64,000 nt of DNA, from assembly GCA_963786395.1 (NCBI GenBank), contig CAWAZD010000007.1:1-64000 (forward strand), read 5' to 3'. Of this stretch, positions 7,789-16,209 are shown one piece after another. The position numbers and the translations under genes are program-made. Each line of letters opens with the position of its first letter. Within the stretch, counting starts at the first letter, position 1. The notes under the pieces were generated by a model, which did not search any database, was not told the origin of the DNA, and saw only the letters and a list, made by a program, of their open reading frames with translations. This stretch comes from Fen-1301 sp963786395 (GTDB lineage: Bacteria > Bacteroidota > Ignavibacteria > Ignavibacteriales > Ignavibacteriaceae).

Positions 7789-8646
7789 TCAAGGATTTTC
7801 TTGAAGCATTGAAATTATGCTATTAATTATCTCTGCTTTTTTAGGTTTAGGAGCTGTAACATTATTTAGTATATTATTTAATGTTGAAGCTAAGCTCTTG
7901 TTATTATATGCACCTCCTTCGGCATTTCGGAAATAATATTTGATTAGAGCGAATTTCTTTTCATCATATATAAAAATGTTTAGAAATTTATTGTTTGCTA
8001 ACTCCTCGAATAAATATACCAAAAGAGTGGTTGCCCCTATCCATATGATTTTATTTTCTGAAATGTTTTGGGTGCTATTGGATAAATCACTTTTACGAGA
8101 TAATGTAAAGATACCTTCAATATTTACTTCATTAGTTTTTTCTATGAGCTCAACTCTTTCTAATTCTTGAAATAATCTGGTTAATTGAGACTTTGTTCCT
8201 GTCCAAGGAATTTTTCCCACCTCTTTTTTCCCTTTCCCAAATTGTTTATTCTCAACTACCTGAGGTATTTCCCGAGGTAAATCCTGTAGTAATTCATGAG
8301 ACAATTCTTGAGGTAATGTGCTTAGATTATCTCTTTTCAATTCATCTATTCTGACCTCAGCTAATCTTTGTTTTCTTAGTAATAAGAGTTCTTCCATTTC
8401 TTCATTGAGGTTAATAAGTTCATGACTCTTTTCAATAAACATTAGCTCCTCCTTTGTAAAGGTACCATCCCCCAATGCTCTTTCATAAGCATCAGGAACT
8501 TCATAATTATCTCCAAAAATTTCTTTTATAAGTAAGGTTAAATGCTCTGTTTTTTCCTGAACATTCATGATATTATTATTTACTAAGTCAACTGACATTT
8601 TATTAAATTCTTTTGTTAAATATTGGTGGAGCTTGTCCATTATCAT
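7789..8646 (-). CDS. Element protein with a duplicated W-G-x-x-x-x-L-x-x-LF domain
   Basis: 285 residues without signal or membrane segments. The middle has a hydrophilic stretch with repeating L-P/S-x-E-L/I steps (about residues 105-130). Two related segments follow: IPWTGTKSQLTRLFQELERV (about 148-167) and IIWIGATTLLVYLFEELANN (about 200-219). The second continues into KYYFRNAEGGAYNNKSLAST. The W.G....L..LF.EL...F....G....S pattern is widespread in Bacteroidota mobile elements, including RteC-like regulators, but I cannot name it with certainty. Lying next to the integrase it may control excision or transfer. Confidence 0.55.
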   Translation of the reverse strand: MIMDKLHQYLTKEFNKMSVDLVNNNIMNVQEKTEHLTLLIKEIFGDNYEVPDAYERALGDGTFTKEELMFIEKSHELINLNEEMEELLLLRKQRLAEVRIDELKRDNLSTLPQELSHELLQDLPREIPQVVENKQFGKGKKEVGKIPWTGTKSQLTRLFQELERVELIEKTNEVNIEGIFTLSRKSDLSNSTQNISENKIIWIGATTLLVYLFEELANNKFLNIFIYDEKKFALIKYYFRNAEGGAYNNKSLASTLNNILNNVTAPKPKKAEIINSIISMLQENP

Positions 8647-8682
8647 TCCCTATTGGTTTTATTAAAAATATATAGCGTATTT

Positions 8683-9941
8683 TTATTTATGCAGATTTAC
8701 AACTTTTAATTCCGGTTGTTTATTCCAAGCTTTATTCACTGCCTGAGTTCTATCATTACTAGTCACATCAACATATTTTTTGAAAGTCTTGTAGCTTTTA
8801 TGTCCGGAGATACTCATAACCGTATGGATTGGTACATCCCGATTAAGCATTTGCGTAATATAAGTTCTTCTGGCTGTATGAACAGTTATTAATTCCCATT
8901 TAGCAGAATCCTTCACTATAGGTTGACTTCCTTTATAACGTGTACTGAATATCTCAATAAATTCTGCTTTTTTACAAACTTCTTTGATATAAGCATTTAG
9001 TTTCTGGTTAGATAACCGGGGCAAAGGTTTTTCTTCATCGGAATACCTTGCTAACAGACTTAAAGCATAATCATCAAGAGGAATTTCTAAAATATCTCTT
9101 GTTTTTTCCCGTTCTTAGCATCCAATTGCCTGTTTCTTATATCATCACGCTCCAACTTAACCAAATCTCCGAATCTCCCTCCAGTATGACACCCGAAAAG
9201 AAAAAAGGTCTCTGGGTTCTCTAACCGTTTATTGTCATTTAGGTCTAAGTTGTATAAGGTTGTTAATTCTTCTTCCGTTAAACTAATTATTTCAATTTTG
9301 TCTTCTTTTATTTTGAATTTCTTGAAATGGGAAAATTGGTTAATTCCCCTGTCAAAAGTCCAATTCAGGAAAATCTTTAGAGGCCTATCAACTTATAGGC
9401 CGAATTATTGGCTAATCCTTTTACGTTAATTAAGTGGGTTAAGAATGGTCATAAAACAGCAGGTCGATTTTATTGAAGGTTAACTCTAACCGGTCTGTTC
9501 ATATTCTTCAAGATGTCTTTTTATGGTAGTAAATTTACGAATTGAATCGGGACTCATATCCTTCTTCCTGGTTTCGGTAAACAAATCTAAAGCTTCAAAA
9601 AACGATAATTGCGATTTCTGACTCTTCCCAAATCTTTCTAATACAGCAGTCCTTATCTCTTCATAACTTGCAACCGGGTTATTGGCCTTAAACTGGCGGG
9701 ATTGTTTTTTTAATATCTTCACTGAGACTATCCAAAAAGCTATTTAACTCCTTTGCACCTGAATACCTGGTTTTTCCCCTTTCTGTTGCCCTTTGTCCAA
9801 TCTGATCCCAATATTCCGGTTTAATTGATTCTTTTGTATTAATCTGAATAGTTTTCCCTTTGGCCATTCTCTGGATATAGCAATAAATTGTTCTTTCGGT
9901 GACTTTAGTTCTTTTCTTTCCAGGTAAAAATGCACGGTCAT
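8683..9941 (-). pseudogene. Tyrosine integrase adjacent to ssrA, multiply frameshifted
   Basis: Joining frames from the ATG at 9939-9941 (MTVHFYLERKELKSPKE) to the stop at 8683 gives a Bacteroidota-type phage integrase of about 410 residues. Recognisable pieces are YCYIQRMAKGK and GAKELNSFLDSL (N-terminal arm region), SYEEIRTAVLERFGK, NNSAYKLIG and FLNWTFDRGINQF (core-binding), CHTGGRFGDLVKLERDD (first catalytic Arg), HTARRTYITQMLNR (His/Arg box), SGHKSYKTFKKYV (second His and the Tyr nucleophile). Frame breaks occur near 9890, at a seven-T run (9705-9711), near 9490, near 9435, near 9375 and near 9105. All catalytic residues survive in the reconstruction, but the gene cannot make the enzyme as written. 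Confidence 0.85.
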
Positions 9942-10054
9942 GAAACTCTCTTCTTTTATAAGAAAGATAAACAATTTCGCACACACATTTCACACACTTT
10001 TATTTGATTTGACGTAATTAAGCTTTACATCGCCAAGGGTAAATGCTGTATTTA

Positions 10055-10082
10055 ATTGCGAAAATCAAAGGATTTTCGCAAT
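10055..10082. repeat. 12-bp perfect inverted repeat beyond the ssrA 3' end
   Basis: ATTGCGAAAATC and GATTTTCGCAAT form a perfect 12-bp stem around an AAAG loop. It starts 36 bases beyond the mature tmRNA 3' end and lies before the integrase. There is no T tract on the minus strand directly after it, so it is either an inefficient tmRNA terminator or part of the recombination site. Confidence 0.6.
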
Positions 10083-10117
10083 ATTTGTAAACTATGGGAA
10101 CTCATAGGAAATATTAG

Positions 10118-10473
10118 TGGAGGTGGCGGGAGTCGAACCCGCGTCCGAAGCTAAGACTCAAAGAACGTCTACACACATAGTCCGATTTTGTTTTTGACTT
10201 AAAGTTACCAACCGGACAGGGATTGCTTTAAGCCTGCTCATGAGAAATTCACCTTCCCTTTATGAGCGTGAGGGTCAGCTATCATACCTAAACGTCGTTC
10301 ATCCCGACACCGGTATGCGAACCCCGGGTGAACGGTCGCTCAGTTTATTAAGCGGCTAAGGCGTAGTTATATTCGCCAGTTATTTTGTTGTTCCCAAATT
10401 TTTAACGTGCTTTCGGGGAACACGATGTGCAGTTCAATGTCTCATTAACCCCGTCGAAACCAAATTCACCCCC
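10118..10473 (-). ncRNA. ssrA: Transfer-messenger RNA
   Basis: The minus strand begins GGGGGTGAATTTGGTTTCGA, the canonical tmRNA 5' end, and finishes with a TFC arm containing GGTTCGACTCCCGCC and the acceptor strand CACCTCC. The two ends pair as a 7-bp acceptor stem with one G-U. CCA is not encoded after the discriminator A (10118). The tag reading frame is 10377 down to 10351, giving GEYNYALAA, then TAA at 10348-10350 and a second TAA. tmRNA with SmpB rescues stalled ribosomes and tags the nascent chain for proteolysis. The tag resembles Bacteroidota-type GE-x-NYALAA tags. The gene appears intact despite the adjacent insertion. Confidence 0.95.
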
Positions 10474-10499
10474 ATGAGGAAGGAAAAAAGAACAAAAAT

Positions 10500-11051
10500 C
10501 TATGGACTAATCCATTTAGTATCTTCAATACCCGAAATCTTATTCTGATAACGGGCAAGTACAAAGAACAAGTCACTTAACCTATTGAGAAATATAAGAA
10601 TATTTTCTTCAATATTCTCTTTTTTGCTTAGAGTTACTACTCTTCTTTCTGCGCGTCTGCAAACTGTACGGCAGACATGGAGCATTACTGCTCCTTTATC
10701 TCCTCCGGGAATAATGAAGTTCTTAAGCTCATTATTTCGGGAATCAAAATGGTCAATATCCTTTTCCAAAATTTCAATATGTGTTCGAGTTATTCTTGGA
10801 ATATTAAATTTTTTATTCTTCTCTGATATAGGAGTTGAAAGATCAGCCCCCATGATAAATAAGTAATTCTGAATCTTTTCCAGAAGAGCCCTGATCTCAT
10901 TATCTTTAATCTCCAACACCGCTAATGCTATATACGAATTGAGCTCGTCAATTGTTCCATAAGCTTCAATCCTTTCCAAATCTTTTGGTACCCTATCGCC
11001 GCCGAAAAGACCAGTTTCACCTTTATCGCCGCCTTTAGTATAGATTTTCAT
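10500..11051 (-). CDS. ATP:cob(I)alamin adenosyltransferase, PduO type
   Basis: 183 residues, the usual size of single-domain PduO-type enzymes. The N-terminal P-loop-like motif TKGGDKGETGLFGG (about residues 5-18) and RIEAYGTIDELNSYIALA are diagnostic, and CRTVCRRAERRVV with a later LNRLSDLFFVLARY complete the helical-bundle signature. It transfers the adenosyl group of ATP to cob(I)alamin to make coenzyme B12. Its ATG overlaps the TGA of the ygfZ-like gene (ATGA), so the two are probably co-transcribed. No B12 riboswitch was recognised nearby. Confidence 0.9.
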   Translation of the reverse strand: MKIYTKGGDKGETGLFGGDRVPKDLERIEAYGTIDELNSYIALAVLEIKDNEIRALLEKIQNYLFIMGADLSTPISEKNKKFNIPRITRTHIEILEKDIDHFDSRNNELKNFIIPGGDKGAVMLHVCRTVCRRAERRVVTLSKKENIEENILIFLNRLSDLFFVLARYQNKISGIEDTKWISP

Positions 11052-12127
11052 TTTCTAAACGGTAAACCTTGTAAAGTAACTTTAATAGTTTGAGATGGAT
11101 TCTTTGCAGTCAGCCGGACCCCGTCTTTTAAAAACGAATTACGGATTATTCCAAGACCGATATGTTTTTTTAATTTGCACGAAAATGCCGTGGATGTTAT
11201 AAATCCTACTTCATTTTCTTCATCATCAAATAAAGTAAATTGCTCATTGCAAACCGGTTCGTCAAAAATAACACCAAACAACTGTTTCTGAACCTTATCA
11301 TAAGTTTTGAGCCGGGTAATAACTTCCTGGCCTATATAGCATCCTTTCGTAAAGCTAACCATATCCAGCAGGTTTAGTTCGTGCGGATTGAACCGGTCAT
11401 TTATTTCATTAGGCGCAACAGGGATTCCCTGTTCAATTCTATAAGTATTCCAGGCATCTTCACCAACAAAATTGAAATCAAATGGACCTTTAATATCATT
11501 TATAAAGGAGATCATTTTCTTACCATTGTAATCGTCGGCAAGCAGCCAATACATTGGATTGCCTTTATGGTCAATAAACTTAGCGGTAAAAAAGAGCATC
11601 CCTTCGGCATTAACTACTCTAAATCTGCCAGGTTGAATATTATTAAGAATGTTCCCGCAAATGAGAGTAAGGAAGGATTCAGCCTGTGGTCCGGATAGCT
11701 GAAGTAGAATATATTTTTCAAATGTATCAGTAACTTTAACATCATCAGCAATTATATATTTCTCAATCCAGTTTTTTACTTTTATTTTATTCGCGCTACT
11801 GCAAACAAGTAACTGGTGGTCATCAAAATTCATAATAAAGGATGCATCAATTATCCTTCCCTTCTCATTGGTGAAAATTGTACTACAAATACCTTCTTTT
11901 GGTAATTCTTTAACTGAATTAGTAGTTATTCTGTGGAGAAAATCGAGTACGTCCTTCCCTTTTAATTCAATTAGACCTTCAGATGAAAGGTCAACCAGAC
12001 CCACTCCGTAATAAAGAGAATTTATTTCAGACTCAACTGAAGTAAAACTTCTGAATATTTTTTTACCGTTACTTTGATCGTAATTATAACCGAGAGAAAC
12101 AAAATAATCCAAAAGCGGTGAAATCAT
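11048..12127 (-). CDS. ygfZ: YgfZ/GcvT-like folate-binding protein
   Basis: 359 residues with the YgfZ signature KGCYIGQEVITRL in the C-terminal half, whose cysteine is needed for function in characterised members. The aminomethyltransferase-like fold is indicated by VGLVDLSSEGLIELKGKD and DFLHRITTNSV near the N-terminus. YgfZ uses tetrahydrofolate to support repair or maturation of certain iron-sulfur enzymes such as MiaB. The start is the ATG at 12125-12127. No good Shine-Dalgarno precedes it; a heptamer tandem repeat occupies the leader instead. Confidence 0.85.
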   Translation of the reverse strand: MISPLLDYFVSLGYNYDQSNGKKIFRSFTSVESEINSLYYGVGLVDLSSEGLIELKGKDVLDFLHRITTNSVKELPKEGICSTIFTNEKGRIIDASFIMNFDDHQLLVCSSANKIKVKNWIEKYIIADDVKVTDTFEKYILLQLSGPQAESFLTLICGNILNNIQPGRFRVVNAEGMLFFTAKFIDHKGNPMYWLLADDYNGKKMISFINDIKGPFDFNFVGEDAWNTYRIEQGIPVAPNEINDRFNPHELNLLDMVSFTKGCYIGQEVITRLKTYDKVQKQLFGVIFDEPVCNEQFTLFDDEENEVGFITSTAFSCKLKKHIGLGIIRNSFLKDGVRLTAKNPSQTIKVTLQGLPFRK

Positions 12128-12131
12128 GACA

Positions 12132-12158
12132 TTAAAAGTTAAAAGTTAAAAGTTAAAA
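12132..12158. repeat. Heptamer tandem repeat in the ygfZ leader
   Basis: TTAAAAG is repeated nearly four times (period 7). It begins 5 bases upstream of the ygfZ start codon, so on the coding strand it lies where a ribosome binding site would be. Copy-number change would alter promoter or leader spacing. Confidence 0.7.
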
Positions 12159-12278
12159 TTAAGAGATTTAATAAATCACTTAGTAGTAAATATAGTAAAA
12201 CTGTAATTCAGGATAAGTATATCAAACTGCTTAATAAAGAATTAAGCAGAAAGATATATGTAAAGATATGAATTTTTT

Positions 12279-13136
12279 TTAATAGGGACGAGTCTGTTTT
12301 TTATCAATTGTGTTGATATACAAACTGTCTTTGACACTCCATACAAAGGGAACGCCATCACGGCGAGTGATTTTATCACCAGTATCAATGAAAAGATATT
12401 CAAGGTAGTCGGGATATTTGTCATTATTTACATTAGCCAAAGTTCTTTCGAAATTTATCCCCTTATATGTCATCAGAAGATGCGGAAAAGCGGTTAAACC
12501 ATTAACAAAGAAATAGTTGTAATCGATATGTCCAACTCCTTGGGCATAATGGAAGTTAACATCTATATAAGGGGTTCCATTATAATCCCATTTATTCATA
12601 AAAAATCTGTTAAACCCTCCGTGTGATGGAATAGGAGCTTCCCAGACAGTAGAAATCTGATCGTTTGCATATTGAAACAGACAAAGATAAAAGAAAGCAG
12701 TACCAAGTTTTGTACTATCAAGATCAATATAGCTTTGGTCATAGCCAATAAGATTTTTAGACTCAATTAATCTTTCACCGGGTTTAGATCTTGCAATCAC
12801 ACCAAAAACATAATTTCCAGTGCCCTGTTTATAATAAACTAAAGCCGGCTGGGGTATACTATATGAAGTAGTTTTATCAAAATCGAGAAGGTAGGTTCCA
12901 ACAGGATAATTATTCAGAACATATTCAATAACAGATATGGTGTCAAAAGGTGTACGGGATTTAGCATTCTTTATACGAACATCAAGATTATAGCGCTGAA
13001 TACCCTGATCTTTTTGAGGAGAATTTTCAACCTGCTGACTCTCAGGAGACTTGTTTTCTTCATCTTTATTTCCACCACAGGAAATAAGACCAACAGATAG
13101 AGTGAAAATGGTGATCAATAAAAACAAATATTTCAT
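12279..13136 (-). CDS. Lipoprotein of unknown function
   Basis: 285 residues beginning with a lipoprotein signal peptide (MKYLFLLITIFTLSVGLISC, lipobox LISC with the acylated Cys at residue 20), then a short disordered Lys/Glu/Ser-rich linker. The mature part is beta-rich with many aromatic residues and has no catalytic motif I recognise. It would be anchored in a membrane facing the periplasm. It stands alone between ygfZ and the M20 peptidase on the same strand, with gaps of about 150 bp either side. Confidence 0.7.
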   Translation of the reverse strand: MKYLFLLITIFTLSVGLISCGGNKDEENKSPESQQVENSPQKDQGIQRYNLDVRIKNAKSRTPFDTISVIEYVLNNYPVGTYLLDFDKTTSYSIPQPALVYYKQGTGNYVFGVIARSKPGERLIESKNLIGYDQSYIDLDSTKLGTAFFYLCLFQYANDQISTVWEAPIPSHGGFNRFFMNKWDYNGTPYIDVNFHYAQGVGHIDYNYFFVNGLTAFPHLLMTYKGINFERTLANVNNDKYPDYLEYLFIDTGDKITRRDGVPFVWSVKDSLYINTIDKKQTRPY

Positions 13137-13287
13137 TTTTCATCCGTTTAGAATAATAATGGAGAATAAAAACAAGTATTATGCCGTTATACAAAGTTGA
13201 AATTATAAAGGAATTTTAGCTTAATAAGGGCATTCAATTAGAAAACAGACATTTTAACAATTATAAATTGCCTCATTTTGGCACATA

Positions 13288-14664
13288 TTATTTTGAAAAT
13301 GTATCAAAAAACAGGGCACTACTAATAATGCCTAATTGAAAATGATTCAGATCAAAATGCTCATTTGGTGAGTGGAGGTTCTCCGAATTTAGTCCAAAAC
13401 CCATCAAAACAAGTGGAGCTTTTAACTCTTTGGCAAAGACTGTAACAATAGGAACGGAGCCGCCGTCTCTAATATAAACGGTTTTCTTTCCAAATGCTTT
13501 TTCCATTGCTTCTGAAGCTGCGATTGTTGCCTTCTCATTCAGGGGAGTTATAAAAGGAAACGCACTATGAAGATCGCGGACAACAATCTTAACTGATTTA
13601 GGAGCAATTTTTTTGAGGTATTTAGTGAATTCCCTTGCAATCTTTTTTGGATCCTGATCAGGAACCAAGCGCATACTTATTTTGGCAGTAGCCATTGAAG
13701 GAATTATTGTTTTAGCACCTTTGCCAGTAAAACCTCCAAATATACCATTACAATCGAGAGTTGGTCTTGTCCAAATATGTTCCAAAGTAGAATAACCTTT
13801 TTCGCCTGATAGAACATTTACACCAGCTTCCCGGGCGAAGTTCTTACCAGAAAATTTCAGTCGTTTGAAATTATTCTTCTCATTTCTTGAAAGCTTTTTA
13901 ACATTAGTATAAAAATGAGGGATGGTTATTTTACCATTTTTATCATGCAATTTAGAAATCAAATCGGCAAGCACATTGATTGGATTAGCAACACTTCCAC
14001 CGAAGGTACCTGAATGTAGATCCTGTGAAGGCCCTGTAACTTCAACCTCCATGTAGGCTAATCCACGAAGTCCGTAGGTTAAAGTTGGCACACCTTCAGC
14101 ATATAAAGCTGTATCGGAAATAAGTACCGTATCGCACTTAAGAAGATCCAGATTATCGTTAATAAATTTCTCAAGGTTCTCACTCCCTATCTCTTCTTCG
14201 CCTTCAATTAAAAATTTAACATTAAGTGGAAGGCTACCATCGGTTTTAAAATAAGCTTCAACACTCTTAATATGCATATAAATCTGCCCTTTATCATCAG
14301 TCGCGCCGCGGGCAAAGATCTTTCCATCTTTAATTATAGGTTCGAAAGGAGGGCTATTCCATTGTTCGATAGGATCGGCTGGCTGAACATCATAATGTCC
14401 ATATATTAAAACAACAGGTTTACCAGGAGCACCCAGCCATTCGCCATACACAATCGGGTGTCCTTCAGTCATAAAAATATTAACCCTGCTAATTCCGGCG
14501 GAAGTTAATTTTGCTGCTACAAATTCTGCAGCTTTATTTATATCTTCTTTATGTTGAGGTAAGGTGCTGATACTTGGGATGCGTAAAAAATCCATCAGCT
14601 CATTTATGTAATTATTCGTATTGTCTTTAATATATGAAATTACTTCCTGCAAATTATTCTCCAT
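13288..14664 (-). CDS. M20 family dipeptidase/peptidase
   Basis: 458 residues, typical for the CNDP-like branch of peptidase family M20. The metal site is shown by VLIYGHYDVQPADP (His and catalytic Asp), GATDDKGQ (bridging Asp), EGEEEIGS (general-base and metal Glu), and a late NLHSPNEHF (His ligand). The dimerisation domain lies between (LHSGTFGGSVANP). The enzymes hydrolyse dipeptides in the cytoplasm using two zinc ions. It is divergent from the lptF/G-type pair, with 150 bp between the starts. Confidence 0.9.
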   Translation of the reverse strand: MENNLQEVISYIKDNTNNYINELMDFLRIPSISTLPQHKEDINKAAEFVAAKLTSAGISRVNIFMTEGHPIVYGEWLGAPGKPVVLIYGHYDVQPADPIEQWNSPPFEPIIKDGKIFARGATDDKGQIYMHIKSVEAYFKTDGSLPLNVKFLIEGEEEIGSENLEKFINDNLDLLKCDTVLISDTALYAEGVPTLTYGLRGLAYMEVEVTGPSQDLHSGTFGGSVANPINVLADLISKLHDKNGKITIPHFYTNVKKLSRNEKNNFKRLKFSGKNFAREAGVNVLSGEKGYSTLEHIWTRPTLDCNGIFGGFTGKGAKTIIPSMATAKISMRLVPDQDPKKIAREFTKYLKKIAPKSVKIVVRDLHSAFPFITPLNEKATIAASEAMEKAFGKKTVYIRDGGSVPIVTVFAKELKAPLVLMGFGLNSENLHSPNEHFDLNHFQLGIISSALFFDTFSK

Positions 14665-14814
14665 GAATTTTTGTTTAGGTATTTACATAAAAGAAGTTGT
14701 TTAGGGATTGTGAACCAGAACTAGAATTTTCTGACATTAATATAAGAATTAATATATATATAAATACAATGTTACTTCCTTGTTATACTTTTTCTCTTTT
14801 CCTATTTTGAACTA

Positions 14815-16209
14815 ATGATTTTATATAAATATATACTTAGGAGTCATTTTCTCCCTTTTATCTTTTCGGTCATATCCCTGATGTTCATATTTCTGCTTCA
14901 ATTTATGATGAAATTTGCGGACAGGTTGATTGGAAAGGGATTAGACACATGGATTATCATACAGTTAGTGACATTTAACCTTGCATGGATGCTTGTTCTT
15001 GTTGTTCCAATCGCCACGCTAGTAGCAACTTTAATGGCATTCGGAAATATGTCACAGAATAATGAAGTGACTATTATGAAATCTTCGGGTGTCAGTCTAT
15101 ATAGAATGATGGCAGCCCCGCTGATAGGCGGAATATTGGTAGGATATCTGCTACTACTTTTTAATAATGATGTACTCCCGGATGCCAACCACCAGGCCAA
15201 GATACTCATGCAGGATATTTCAAGGCAGAAGCCAACACTTTCGCTTGAACCGGGTGTATTTTCACAGGAAGTTTCAGGTTATGCGATACTTGCCAGAGAC
15301 ATTAATAAAAAGACAAACGATCTTTTTAATCTAACTATTTACGATTATACAAATCCAAATAAAACCAATATAGTTACCGCACGGAAAGGAAAGATATATT
15401 TTTCGAAGGACCAGACAAAGATGTTAATGGACCTGAAGGATGGAGAGATTCATGAATCAGGGGTAGGAGGAACTAATTTATACCGAAAATTAGTATTTGA
15501 AAAGCACAGAATAGCAATGGATGCAGAACAATTTACATTTCAGCAATCCACTCCCGGGGGTCCACGCGGAGACCGCGAATTAAGCGCCAAAGCAATGATA
15601 CATATAGTAGATAGTTTGAAACCGATACAAAATGCATTAGCAACATCGATGGCGATTGAGAACAATAAATATTTTTTTAAGGATTCTAATTATTATAAAA
15701 GCATACCTTCAGTCAATAACCTGAACGCAAGAGATTTAATGCTATCCAGAGTTATAGACAAAATAAAAACCACAAAAAGTATTGTTATATCAAACAGTAT
15801 GAGAGTTGAAGAAAGGTTAAAGGAGATAGACAGGTATCGTGTTGAGATTTATAAAAAATATGCACTGCCCGCTGCCTGCCTAGTATTTGTTCTGTTGGGA
15901 GCTCCTCTGGGTGTTATGGTAAAGAAAGGGGGATTTGGAATGGCAGCCAGTATAAGCCTTTTCTTTGTTGTAATTTATTGGGCATTCCTTATCGTAGGTG
16001 AAAAGCTGGCAGACAGAGATATAATGTCCCCTTTCTGGGGGATGTGGGCAGCAAATGTTGTATTAGGGATTACCGGACTTTTATTAATGGTAAAGGCAGC
16101 AAAAGAAGCGGTGATAATTAAATTCGATTTTATTAAAAAGATTCTCCCGAAACAAATACAGGAAATGGGACAGAGCGCAGAAGAAGCGAACAATGAAAAT
16201 TATAGATAA
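14815..16209 (+). CDS. LptF/LptG family permease (first of pair)
   Basis: 464 residues with the YjgP/YjgQ layout: three N-terminal membrane helices (including FIFLLQFMMKFADRLIGKGL), a large periplasmic beta-jellyroll domain, and three C-terminal helices starting YALPAACLVFVLLGAPLGVM. LptF and LptG form the inner-membrane core that, with the LptB ATPase, extracts lipopolysaccharide. The C-terminal cytosolic tail is longer than in E. coli. The start of the second permease lies 17 bp inside this gene, so the pair is translated together. No lptB or lptA is visible in the window. Confidence 0.85.
   Translation: MILYKYILRSHFLPFIFSVISLMFIFLLQFMMKFADRLIGKGLDTWIIIQLVTFNLAWMLVLVVPIATLVATLMAFGNMSQNNEVTIMKSSGVSLYRMMAAPLIGGILVGYLLLLFNNDVLPDANHQAKILMQDISRQKPTLSLEPGVFSQEVSGYAILARDINKKTNDLFNLTIYDYTNPNKTNIVTARKGKIYFSKDQTKMLMDLKDGEIHESGVGGTNLYRKLVFEKHRIAMDAEQFTFQQSTPGGPRGDRELSAKAMIHIVDSLKPIQNALATSMAIENNKYFFKDSNYYKSIPSVNNLNARDLMLSRVIDKIKTTKSIVISNSMRVEERLKEIDRYRVEIYKKYALPAACLVFVLLGAPLGVMVKKGGFGMAASISLFFVVIYWAFLIVGEKLADRDIMSPFWGMWAANVVLGITGLLLMVKAAKEAVIIKFDFIKKILPKQIQEMGQSAEEANNENYR

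Larger units (their letters stand above)
1..10117. mobile_element. Integrated element (one flank) inserted at the 3' end of ssrA
   Basis: The stretch lies directly beyond the 3' end of the tmRNA gene, a classic target of tyrosine recombinases, and a tyrosine-integrase gene sits next to that junction. Inward of it are an excisionase-like HTH gene, phage-style replication genes and an AbiEii-type toxin remnant, nearly all on the minus strand. No second copy of the tmRNA 3' end was seen in 1-10117, so the other attachment site should lie left of the window. The left limit given is the window edge, not the element end. The gene set fits a phage satellite, integrated plasmid or integrative mobilisable element; no capsid or conjugation genes are visible. 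Element identity is inferred from context. Confidence 0.75.
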
